Shown one piece after another: positions 36,201 through 46,499 of a stretch of DNA of 64,000 nt. This DNA comes from Argentina anserina (lineage: Eukaryota; Streptophyta; Magnoliopsida; Rosales; Rosaceae). Location: assembly GCF_933775445.1 (NCBI RefSeq), contig NC_065877.1, positions 21,886,001 through 21,950,000 of the forward strand, given 5' to 3'. The first letter of the stretch is position 1, and each line of letters starts with the position of its first letter. The notes beneath the pieces are model-generated. The model was not told where the DNA came from and ran no database searches. It saw only the letters and a program-made list of their open reading frames with translations. The position numbers were made by a program, and so were the translations under genes.

Positions 36201-38266
36201 TGACTAAATTAATGCTCATTATATGAGCACTCAGAAGATCAAAGTAATCTTACATTGCATCTCAAGGTTAAGCCAACATATCCTTGAATACAATATCAAT
36301 AGAACCATAAAACACTGTCCCACAATGCACCACAATATTAATCGTATTATAACAAGCACAGATAGAGCTCTTACTGGATTATATTTAGGAAAAGCTGAAA
36401 CATCTCTGCAATTATTTCATAACACTCAAGGTCCAGCATCATCACACTTGACCTGACCTTCGCGATAACTTTTAGAATGGAGACGGCCTTTTTGTATGAG
36501 CGACTAGATAGATGTGATAAGTTTTCACTAGCTGCTACAGTCAGTTTAAATATTTCCTGTGAACCATCAAATTGACAATGAAAATTGTAAGAGCACTAAT
36601 AACGAATATATAAGCATTACATCTAATTATACGTATATGCAATTTGTATAATTTAGGAATGATTAACATCAAGAATAAGTTGAAAATCCCAGAGTTTATG
36701 CCGTACCTTCATTTTGTTATCATCGTATGGGGCATCTGGTGCTGTTATTCTTGTAACCTCAGTGATACATGATGTAACAGAAACTTTAACATCCGTATCT
36801 GAGTGTCGTAACAGTACATCAGATATTAACGCTGTCATTGCAGGTAGAAGTGCATCTTGCAGTGATGTACATGGTGCTTGCCCCACATCTGACAACAAAC
36901 CCTCTACTTCCTACAGAAGAAAATTGAGAAAGCAATTCAGTAGTGTCAATCTTTTAAGCTATAAACGAACAAAATAAAATCCAGATATGCAAAGTTATTT
37001 CTCACAGTTGTATCAACAGAAGAGTCACTAAGGAGATGGTTGAAATGAACTAAGCAAGTAGAGAACAAAATGTAAAGAGGGTCAAGCATGTTATCAAGAA
37101 ACAACATTCGATTTCACATATATAAAAAGGCAAGATTGCGAAAAAAATGATGATCGCATGTAATGTGATGGCTGAACTGTTTATTACACAAGTATCCTTG
37201 GGGACAACCAAGACAATTGTTTCCTAGTTAAACTAACAATCACTAAGGTCACCTAGGGCAAGCAATCATTGTACCAAGGCAAAGCTTCCATGAATAATGG
37301 CATATGCAAACAGGATCTGATATTAAGAGCCGATCTTCCATTAAGTTCACGTATTTGGAACAGTAACTACTCACACAGGTAAAAGTTTAAACTTAACGAA
37401 ATTAAAAGGTATGTCTATCAAAAGCTCCTTTTATTATTTGATTTTTCTGGTTCTTTTTCATTTCATGAATAATGAACTCAGATATATGCAGTTACACAAT
37501 TTGTTAAAAAAGATGTTTGTATGCAACTAAGGATCTTCAATTTAAAAACTTTGGCATTCAATTTTCACACAACATCAGATGCAAAATCCATTAACCTAAA
37601 AAACACCCTCTTTGAGGTAATGCATCTACCGCCATTCAAACTAGAAAAATTGGGGCGAACACACAGCTGATAATCTATCTAAAAGGTACTCAGAGAGTCA
37701 CTCAAATACAATTACATGTAAAGGAACTAAGGAATTGGCAAACAAAATTCAGCCTTTCAATAGCACGAAAATTGAGGCTCAAAAACACACATCAATTGTA
37801 TATTGGATATAACCCTAAAGAACTACTGAACCCACATCAAACCACACAATTGGCAAAACAAAACACAAAACGATGATGAACCCAGTTCAAGTCTTCATAC
37901 ATCTACAATTCATGAATTCATATCCCCAGAAACAAAGCAAAAACAATAAACTAACAGACACACTAAATGCACAAAATTAAGAACCCACAGACCATCAGCA
38001 GCCAATAATTTAACAAACACGATCAAACCCATATCACAACCTGTTTCACACAACATTCCAATCAATCCACCAACTAAGAAAAAATAACAATTAAAAAAAA
38101 CAGTCATCAGAATTCAGTGTTGTGCGTGAAAACAATAAAACAAGGAGAGGGTTTAAGGGATTACATCAAGGAGTTTGAGAAGCTCATCAGTATTGGAAGG
38201 AGGCTTAAGGAGAGAGTTTCCAGCCTCCTTAAGCTTCTCCTCAAGCTCTTTCTTGGAGGATGACAT
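28373..38266 (-). CDS. PDS5C: PDS5 cohesin cofactor, PDS5C/D type, complete (13 exons, 940 aa)
   Basis: PDS5 proteins bind cohesin in the nucleus and control sister-chromatid cohesion and DNA repair. Coding exons: 38165-38266, 36707-36910, 36375-36556, 34627-34762, 34332-34520, 31922-33178, 31724-31825, 30284-30357, 30092-30143, 29340-29420, 29195-29238, 28832-28903, 28373-28700. All join in frame at GT-AG sites (2823 nt). The start MSSSKKELEEKLKEAG matches plant PDS5 proteins. Residues 1-270 form the HEAT-like region, with DVLLRHSDTDVKVSV, ITRITAPDAPYDD and KLKPYLMEAVKSLG. Exon 6 (residues 272-690) is a charged linker with AT-hooks GRPRK near 486, 544 and 610, plus KKRGRKP near 373. Residues 737-788 are a Tudor-like domain (QVWWPKDKTFYDGVV, VLYNDGEKENL). 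The length and short HEAT part fit Arabidopsis PDS5C/D rather than PDS5A/B. The exon 11 donor has an alternative and is the least certain junction. Confidence 0.92.
33245..33272. repeat. (GA)n microsatellite in PDS5 intron 5
   Basis: About 14 GA units between exons 5 and 6 of PDS5. It is likely to vary in length between individuals. Confidence 0.9.
34973..36130. repeat. Diverged tandem duplication inside PDS5 intron 3
   Basis: Two copies of a block of roughly 540 bases lie side by side in the intron between exons 3 and 4. Matching anchors include CCACAGAATT (35201 and 35741), CACTATTCCT (35271 and 35810) and CACCAATAGCTCTCAT-type text. Copy 1 starts near 34973 and copy 2 near 35503. They differ by many substitutions and by small insertions such as an A-run near 35690. 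Confidence 0.75.
36150..36240. repeat. Small perfect-looking hairpin in PDS5 intron 3
   Basis: Left arm 36150-36179 (GATCTTCTGAATGCTCGTAT and on) pairs with right arm 36211-36240, 28 of 30 positions complementary, around a 31-base loop. It could fold in the intron RNA; no known miRNA was recognised. Confidence 0.75.
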
Positions 38267-41200
38267 TGTCAGACCTCCAAAAGACCCTTGTATTTGGTTT
38301 TTTTTTTCTCTGTGGGATTCAAGCAGACCCTAAAAACCACAGAGAACTCACAACTCAACCCAGAAATCCAACTTGGGAAAACTCCCAGTCTCAGACCAAT
38401 GTTAAATAACCCCCCAACATCAAAAAGTGACAAGGACTATTAACTCACACCACCTCAGACTTCGGGATATAAGGCAATGTGTTGGGCATGCAAACAGAGA
38501 GAGTTTACAAACGGGCAGTTTTGTACTCCATAAATTTGGTTCATATTTTTGGGCTGGTATTTTGGTTCACTTGGGTTTATGCCTCTATATTCTCAATCCC
38601 CCCTTCTTTCTCTCACACAAAGACTCGAGCTTTTTGGCATTGGCGCTTTTAAACTGGTCTTCCCGAGTGCTGTGTAAGACTGTGCTCAGCACCATTCAAG
38701 TCAATTACAAGATTGGCCCTTTAGGGTTGGAATGTGGACAGTGTACTGGTCATCATATACAGATTTTTCTGTTCACCATTCTTAAGAACTATACAGAGTT
38801 TCTGCTTCTTAAAGACACTGTAAATTATGAAGCACTAAATTTGGAGAAGGTACAACTATAAATGCCACAGTGACACATTGTTCTTGGATGTGTTCATTGT
38901 ACTACAGATAATTCAGTCAAGGCACCAAAGTGAGAATTCAAGCCTGCCCTTTATCTTTTGAGTCTCAAAGACTAGTGTTTGTGTAATTTTGTTGCTTTGT
39001 TGGTGTCAGATATAAAACTTGGAGGACCAAATAAGCTGTAATATATTTCACATCATTCCAGGTGTAATAGTAGAATGATTGACTTGTATATAGCCTGAGA
39101 AGGTAAATTATTAAGTTTTTTTTATGCCACAAGGATAAGTGGGTTGAAGGTGGGGTGTATTTTGCAATTTTGCAAATGTTCATGTTTTAATTTCCCTAGA
39201 ATAAAATGGAAAGGAAGAACCGAAAGACAGCACTCACAGCAGCATAACTTGTAACCAAAAAAAAAAAAGACAGCAGCATAACAGATGAGAAGACACATCA
39301 TAACTAGTGTGTGCAGATAATGAAATATAAGAGTCAAGACTTGCATCATATTTGAACTCTACTGGTGAATCCTCCAAGGCTCAGGGACTTTCAATAAACT
39401 TCTAGCTGAGTTGTGTGACGTTTTCTATTTAATGAGTTGAAACTTAAAACGTATGTCATGGTGTGCTGGTATTATGGCTGGGTAGTTGAGTCAGATTCAA
39501 CTGAAAATATGTATAGCTGCATACATGTTACTTAAACACTTTTTTTCCTGACTGTCAATTTTTGTTCAAAAGTTAATTTTATTAATATGGATTTGTAACT
39601 TTTTGGAGGAAAGATGTTTATCTTATAAACAAATGATAAAAAGTGAGTGATTCTAGTTTATACCACGGTATTCCTATACCAACGATTCAAATTACACGCG
39701 TCGACGTCTACTGGTTGATGGCGGTTTTGTAATTACGATTCGCAATACACGTCTACTCGCTGAACGCACTGTATTTCTTCTCTTGTATTTATACGAGATA
39801 GGAGGTGAAAAAGTATCTACCGCCGTAGAACAAACTCGCGAGTCTCTGTTGCAGGTTTTAATCTCCACCGAGAAGGAATGAGAGATTACCAGGAGGTGAA
39901 GGAGTTCTGAACCTCGCCGAGATAAGGAAAGTCGACGACGACACACACAAAGAGGAAAATCGGTGAAATGAAGATACAAAGCCAAGCTTACCAAAAGGAA
40001 TTCAGAGAAGCTCGTCAAAAATCCTTCGATTCTTCAACGTTGCCTCAAATTCAATTTGGGGGAAAGACGGCTTGTATTGGGGTTTTTTACTAGCGCTTTT
40101 CTGTTCGGCTTGCTCGATTAGGCATTTTCTGATCATGTGGGTTTTCTGTCTTGGTACAACAATTTTTGGGTTTCCCTTCTCTTAGTTTCTAGCTCCTCTT
40201 AATTTATACGTTCTCATTCTATCAGGTCGCTGAGAAGCGCGCCCAGCATAGCCCTCTCAAGCACAGTGGAGGATCTAGGATAAAATGTCACCCAGGCTAA
40301 TTTCAAATGTGGACCTAGGATATTATGGGGTGGACTACAACTTTGGCCGAAGGAAAAAAAAATTCAGGTTTATAACATGGAGTGTATGAAGTTCATATGA
40401 TTAAAGGTCAATTAAACCTAAATATTCTTACCATTCCCTAATTCCCTATATTTTTAAGTTCTTAACCAACAAAGAAATCCAAATAGGCAAATACTCAATC
40501 TCTCATTCGGTCATTCTCTAACATACCACTAAATTTCAGATTCTAAAATTTCCAATCATTCCAAATCGATAGTTTAACTAACAAACTCATAAACTAACAC
40601 GAATTCCCTACATTCTTAACAAACCCAAATAGGTAAATAAAATACTTAATATCTGATCATAATTTCATTCAGCCATTCAGTAAGACAGTAACAAGACTAA
40701 CACACTAACACCCAATTTCATATAATCATATTCCAAAATTCCAATAAGATCTGTTTAACCAACAAAGTGAACAAACTCATATACCCACTAAATTTCAGTA
40801 TCTAATCATTCCATAATCAGTATCTAATGATTTTAATCAGTATCTGATTCAATTTTAATAGAACTTAGAGGAGAACTGGAGAAGAGCTAAACCTATGGGT
40901 TCAACAGTAGAACAATAGAAGTGTAGATGAGAGTAGAGATAGCTTCGGGCGATCGGGCCTTCGGCGGCGCAGTGGCAGAGAGTGGCGGCGACGGGGTTGA
41001 ACGATTTAGAAAAAGAGTAGTCGAGTAGAGGGAAGAGCTAAAGAACAGAAGAAAGACATCTGAGAGAGACCCCGTGTAATCGATTGGTTTAATTCCTCTT
41101 TTTATTTTTAATAAAGGGTTGGGTTTTTTTTTGGGCTGAAATCTCACCTAGGCTGGAATCTCCCTCAGTTCTTTATTGGTTAGTTACTTTGTTTCTTTCG

Positions 41201-41640
41201 ATTTTCGACTTAGTTTCGGTGTGTATTGTTGTTTGGTAATGTTGATGTAGCTAGAAAGGTCAAAGCTTATAACTAGCTTTAGGATTTTGTAGCTGGTTTG
41301 ATTTTATAGCTTATAATGTGTTTGATTTGTTGCGTAGTTGTATTGCAATTTGTTAGACATAGGGTAGATAATGTAGCTTTTTTTTTTGGCTCTTTTAAAG
41401 TTGCTCTAGTGGTATTAGGATAATCAGGAGGCTTATGTTGCTACTAGACTGACTGTATGAGTTGCAAGAGGGGAATTCGTTTTGCTACTAGAGACAGTGA
41501 TTGCTTCTGGCAAGAATTCGTTTGTATCACCTTCTCATAGACATACGTTATGATTACTATATTTAGTCATGTAAGGGACTAGTTCTCTTGTTAGTTTGTT
41601 ATAAATTAATTATTTGATGTGAAGATGTTATTTTGGGCCG
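38267..41640. other. Spacer upstream of PDS5, no confident gene
   Basis: It holds the PDS5 promoter and 5' UTR near 38270-38430. Beyond that are gene-like GC-richer patches (39690-40080 and 40920-41080) with no recognisable protein. CAGTGGAGGATCTAGG at 40265 resembles a hAT terminus, but no matching second end was found. Confidence 0.5.
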
Positions 41641-41678
41641 TTTGCAGAAGATGATGTATATTAGCTTCAATTTTTCAG

Positions 41679-41797
41679 GCAACAGAACACCATGGAGGGG
41701 TTTCATATTGTATGGTCCCTTTGGGAAGTCATATTTGGCCAAGGCAATAACACAATTACACGCTAATGAATTGAATGTAGTTTTTCATGTATGTTAA
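41679..41797 (+). pseudogene. VPS4/SKD1-type AAA ATPase exon fragment
   Basis: After an acceptor-like TTTTTCAG (41671-41678), the plus strand reads [20 protein letters not shown], clearly the Walker-A segment of the ESCRT-III-disassembling ATPase VPS4/SKD1 (family consensus [21 protein letters not shown]). Two residues are missing from the P-loop (GPPGTGKS is reduced to GPFGKS), which would abolish ATP binding. The frame runs into unrelated sequence and stops at 41795-41797. No other VPS4 exons are seen. Its neighbours are fragments of a different gene in the same orientation, so this looks like a captured or scattered exon rather than a decayed whole gene. Confidence 0.8.
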
Positions 41798-42312
41798 ATA
41801 GCACGGTATTCATACTTATGCTTCTTCATTGCAAGTCTGCCCATGATGAACAATACACTTAATTGCAGTGGCTCTTGAGGGAAAACATTACAGTAAGTCA
41901 ACATGATGAATAACTCAATGCAAAATCAAAGTCTTCATCATCACCATCTCTGACAACATTCACTTCAGAACCTTTTTTGTCTCTAGTCTTCAACTCAGGA
42001 CAATCTTTTTTCCAATGCGCGACAAACTGTTAAATTTTAGTATGTATACTAATTGATATAGTCCACGCAAATGTTTTAGGTAAAGTAAATGAACACCTTT
42101 TGCAGGTTTGTTTGCACTCTCCTTATTCTATTTCTGGTGTGATATTGGGTGACATCTGTTGTCATGTTCATGTGATCATTATTATTATTATATTCATATG
42201 TTGGGGGAGGTGAACCTCTTCCTGCATTTTATAATTTATAGATAATTGATTATGTTTATTCTATTTGATTTCGAGATTAATTATCATGAAAAAAAATTTC
42301 TACTTATTATAG

Positions 42313-42637
42313 ATGGATATTACTATGGAAATATCAACTTTCTCCAGAGTATCCTTATAAACCACTGGGAATTAGGTATCTACTTTTGATCAGATTTAAC
42401 CTGTAAAATTAGATTATGTTTATGTAGATCAAGCATTTTTATGTTTGATTATGCAGTTGTCTTCTCTGTGATGTATATTGTTGATTTCACTTACATGGTT
42501 GTTCTTGTTTGTAGCATGACAACTCCAAATGGATGGTTCATGAGTCAGAAGAGAATTTGTTTGTCTACGAGTGATTGTAGGTTTTATAGGCTTGATTTTA
42601 GAGAGATTTGTTATTTTAGCTTTACATGCTCTTAATA
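42313..42637 (+). pseudogene. UBC6/UBC32-type ubiquitin-conjugating enzyme, two exon fragments
   Basis: Exon fragment 1 (42313-42375) reads GYYYGNINF, then, after a one-base deletion, PEYPYKPLGI. It ends at a donor, AG|GTATC. Exon fragment 2 (42515 onward, after TTGTAG) reads MTTPNGWFMSQKRICLSTSD, where family members have PNGRFMTQKKICLSMSDFHP. The active-site cysteine context is kept but the following FHPESW is lost. The intron lies in the codon-splitting position expected for GI|S. These membrane-anchored E2 enzymes act in ER-associated degradation. The deletion and loss of both ends make this non-functional. The retained intron shows it was copied as DNA, not from mRNA. Confidence 0.8.
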
Positions 42638-42764
42638 ATGAGAATTATGTCAACCTATTTTCCTGATCCATGTTATTGATATAATTCATTTGAGATACAT
42701 GCATCTGTGTCAGTACTCTGTACATAGTTTTTTTAATTCAGTGTTGTTATGTTTGTCTGTTAGG

Positions 42765-42827
42765 ACCTCCCAAGGTGGAAGTTGGAACTAGGTCTATTGA
42801 TTCCAGCATGGATGAATGGCTTCAAGT
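42765..42827 (+). pseudogene. Unidentified exon-like fragment in the captured-exon cluster
   Basis: Between an acceptor-like GTCTGTTAG and a donor-like CAA|GTATGTACG, the plus strand reads PPKVEVGTRSIDSSMDEWLQ without a stop. Its codon use and clean splice borders look like a real exon. I do not recognise the parent gene. It lies 130 bases after the E2 fragment, in the same orientation. Confidence 0.4.
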
Positions 42828-43459
42828 ATGTACGTAGTTGATATTGAGTACTCACACTTCGAAAATTTCTCATACTTGTCTTTTCATTTTCAACAGAATC
42901 TTGCATTTGATCTGCTGTAATAGAAACGGTTTATTGATTTAAATAGTAAATACCTTTTTTCTTACAACCACTATATTTTGGTCTTCTAACGAAATCTTTT
43001 CAATTTTTCCTTTTTATAGGTTTGTCCTGCAAAAATACAAATTACTACTAATACATGCTTATGCTCAAAACAAGCAGTGGCGCAACATTGCAATTCCTTT
43101 GTATCAGCTTTTGATGTTCAAATGGATAAGGCTCGGATAAGGCTTTTCATATTTTTAATACTGGCTTTGGTATGATGGGAAATTTTCTCTTGTAATTACT
43201 TCTTTTAATACTATGAATGAATTACTTATTAATGAGATTCAATGACAATTACTATACAAATGATCAGTGTTAATTAGGTAACAAAAAAAAAAGGAGCATC
43301 ACAATTAATATGCAAAATTTAGGCAATGAAAAAATATCACATAGAGCATAATCTTTAGTGTTACTCCGAAAATTACCCAGGAAGATAGATTATTCTCACT
43401 CTTTTTTCTTAAAATTATTATTAATAATAATTATTATATATGATCAACCACTTCTATGA

Positions 43460-45460
43460 ATTTATGGACATGTTTTCTACATACGGTACTTTTTAAATAC
43501 TAGTTAAAATGTTATACCACATTAGTGGACATTTTGTTGATCACGAGCTTAAGTTGAACGTATGGAAGATCGACATTACCAGATGTCATTGGCACATATA
43601 ATTACGAGTGTGGTAAAAATTTCATCCGATTTGAGGATTGTTTGACCGTCCATAAATGGAGTCGACCGAAAAATATGTTGATTTAGCAAACAGAATCCCA
43701 TTGACCGGATCCTTGCGGAATTGTTTATTCGAATTTGACCGCAGACACTCAATCGCGATTATTATGTGGTTGGAAAAATGTAAAAGCCTGTCAGTCATCA
43801 GTGGCTCCACCCATAGGGCAAATTAGTTTTTTTTTAGTTGACCGGAGTTACCGACGGTCAAACGAACCCCAAATGGAATGAAATTTTTACCGCGGGCGTA
43901 ATTAAATGTACCGATGACATTAGGTGGTGGAAATTGGGTGAGAGACATTTCATTCATATAGTTTCTTCATAATACTCCATGTTTTATTCAAACATAGTTA
44001 AAATATTATACTACATTAATGGACACTTTGTTGATCACGAACTTCAGTTGAACGTATGGACGATCGACACCACATAAAGTCAACAACACATAATTATGCT
44101 AGTGGTAAAAATTTCATGCGATTCGGGGATCGTTTGACCGTCCGTAAGTCGAGTCAACAAAAAAACATGCCGATTTACCAAACGGAAACCCTTTAACCAG
44201 ATTCTTACATAATTGTTTTTTCAAATTCAACCATGCAAACTCAATCTACAGTATTATGTGGTTGGGAAAATATAAAAGTCGCTCGGTCATCGGCTCCCTG
44301 TGATGGCTCCACCCATAGGGAAAATTAGTAGTTTTTTTCTGTTGACCGGAGTTACTAACGGTAAACAAGATCAAATTTTTACTGAGGACGTAATTAAATG
44401 TACCTATGACATCGGATGGGGTTGATTGGGTGCGAGACGTTTCCTTCATATAGTCGCTTTTATAATGTTACAAGTGTAACTCAACTCCATTATAAAGTTA
44501 TATTAGTGGCTACTTCGGTGATTCACAACCTAAGTAATGAATATGGTCGATCGGCACCGGCTGGTGTGATTTGTATATATATATGTATATATATCACGAT
44601 ATCCTATTAAAATTTCATCCAATTCGGAACTCGTTTAACAGTTAATCTCACTAATCAACAAAAAAACACGCATTTTTACTAAACGCAAATCCTTTGACTG
44701 GAGCCTTCCGATATTCCTTTTTTGGATTTGACCGCACATCCTCATCCGGTAATATTACATTGTTGTGAAAATATAAACTATATTCGGCAAACGGCCCCCG
44801 GTGATAGGTATGCCCATTGGGTATATTATTAGCATTTTAAGTTGACCGGACAAACCGACGGATAAACAAGCTCAAATTCAATAATTGTTTTACAATGTGC
44901 ATAATTATATGTGATAATCACATCGTGTGGTGTCAATTGAGTACAAGACATTTCCTTCATATAGTCGTCTTATAATGTTACAAGTGTAACTTAAGTGTAT
45001 TATAAAAGTTATTCTACATTACTGGCCACTTCAGTGATCCACAACCTAAGTACTGAATACGGTCGATCGACACCAGCTGATGTGATTTGTATATTTATTT
45101 CGGTACCCTGTCAAAAATTGGTCAATTTTAGACCACGTGTTTTTACTAAATAGAAACCCTTTGACCGGAGTCTTCTTATATTACTTTTTTAGATTCGACC
45201 ACACAACCTCATCTGGTAATATTACGTGGTTGTGAAACATGTAAGCTCTATTTAGTCATCAGTTCCAGTGATAGGTCTACTCAAAGAGCATATTATAGCG
45301 TTTTTCGTTGACCAGACAAACCGACGGTGAAACAAGCTGTGAATTGGATGAAATTTTAACATGATCCCTATATATAAGTACTAACCATATCGGCTAGTGT
45401 CGATTAATCCCGAGAAGTTTCCTTCATATACTTTCTTCATAATGAGATAGTTTTATTTTA
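43460..45460. repeat. Four tandem copies of an approximately 0.5-kb repeat
   Basis: Equivalent anchors (GTTATACCACATTAGTGGAC and variants) fall near 43511, 44004, 44497 and 45008, a period of about 490-510 bases. Shared landmarks in each unit: TTGATCACGA or its variant GTGATCCACAA, GTTTGACCG, TTGACCGGAGT, ATTATGTGGTTG, GTGATAGG or GGCTCCACCCAT, and TTCATATAGT. Units 1 and 2 are closest to each other, as are 3 and 4. A partial fifth piece may follow at 45440-45490. There are no ORFs of note. Confidence 0.85.
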
Positions 45461-45745
45461 AATATAAATGCTAATCACATTGGCTAGTGCCTAATGTAAT
45501 ACCCGAGATTTCTAAATCTCGATTACTGGCATCTAGGACTAATTAATCAAAAATTTCTTTAAAATGTCGAAAACATAGTTTAGTATGTCAATATTAAATT
45601 ACACATTGCTACGAGATCAAAAATGTTTTCGAAATATTAATCCAATGCTTGGTTTTGTTATTACGAAATTCTAAAGTTTTTACTTGTTTAAAAGTTTTTT
45701 TCCCTAATTCATTATTTTAAAATCAGTTTTGGCCTTTTGGGTTAT

Positions 45746-46255
45746 TCATTTTAGGCTTGAGAAAGTCTGACATAGACTCTCATCTCTTAATCCAAAAACC
45801 CGAGCCCAAGATCCGGCCCAATTTCTTTTTGGTTTTTTAAACCCATCCAGTTCTCTCTTTGCGACAACACAGAGAAAGAGAGTTTGTCTCGTTCCTCCAC
45901 CGCTGCCAACCACCGTCGTTCTTCTTCCTCTCCTTCTCCTCTTCAATACCCATGCCTTGCACCAGATGTTGTAGTCCTGCGTAAGGGGAGCCGAGGAAAA
46001 GGAGGGCTCGACGGTGGCACTAGAGAAGGCGCGGATCTCAACGTCGTTGCAGAGGGAGGAGACGCAAGAGGTGAAGGACATGCGGCTGTCATCGAAGTCG
46101 TCATCGTAGGAGGAGGAGCGTTTGAGGTCGATGGGAACAACGGAGGACATTCGGTCCCGGGATTCGAAGAAGTTGTCGTCTTTATGGTCGTGGAGGCCGT
46201 CCCAGTTCATAGTGAAGGTACTCTTCTGATCCATCTTGCGCTGGTCCATTATCAT
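45746..46255 (-). pseudogene. Doubtful small gene or remnant
   Basis: A 169-codon minus-strand frame with gene-like composition: acidic and Ser-rich, including KRSSSYDDDFDDSRMSFTSC, then QDYNIWCKAWVLKRRRRGRR. It faintly recalls small plant regulatory proteins with a conserved MSFTS...YDIW...ERRRRLL tail, but the C-terminal part does not follow the pattern, which suggests decay. A second open frame lies upstream at 46252-46482. GC content is higher than nearby DNA. I do not recognise it with confidence and assign no function. Confidence 0.3.
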
Positions 46256-46499
46256 CTTGCATTATGGTTTACTAATTTGAATTGGATATTTAGGATTGTT
46301 GAGAAACAAATGGAAAAGGAGGTTGAGTGTTTTGGTGGTGAAATTGAAGATGGATTTTGTGTGGAAAGAGAAAACTGGGAAGAGAGAAAAACGAGGGATG
46401 GAGGCAAAGAGCGAGAAAGAGTCGAGAGGGACTCATCTCCCCAGCAACTATCGACTGAGAAACGAGAAGCCGTTTCCATCATCTCTTTAGTTTGAAAAA

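Noticed and set aside
38427..38861. 144-codon plus-strand frame upstream of PDS5
   Set aside because: No domain, and biased composition from AT-rich promoter DNA. It is divergent from PDS5 but lacks any conserved segment.
40265..41160. Possible hAT element starting CAGTGGAGGATCTAGG
   Set aside because: No matching inverted end or 8-bp duplication could be found to the right. The resemblance around 41139 is a direct, not inverted, match.
45492..45900. Possible LTR start (TGTAATACCCGAGATTTC)
   Set aside because: It looks like a Gypsy LTR 5' end, but no CA end, TSD or partner LTR was found.
45884..46495. 203-codon plus-strand frame
   Set aside because: It is opposite the minus-strand frame at 45746-46255, and its composition looks like an antisense shadow. 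No family resemblance.
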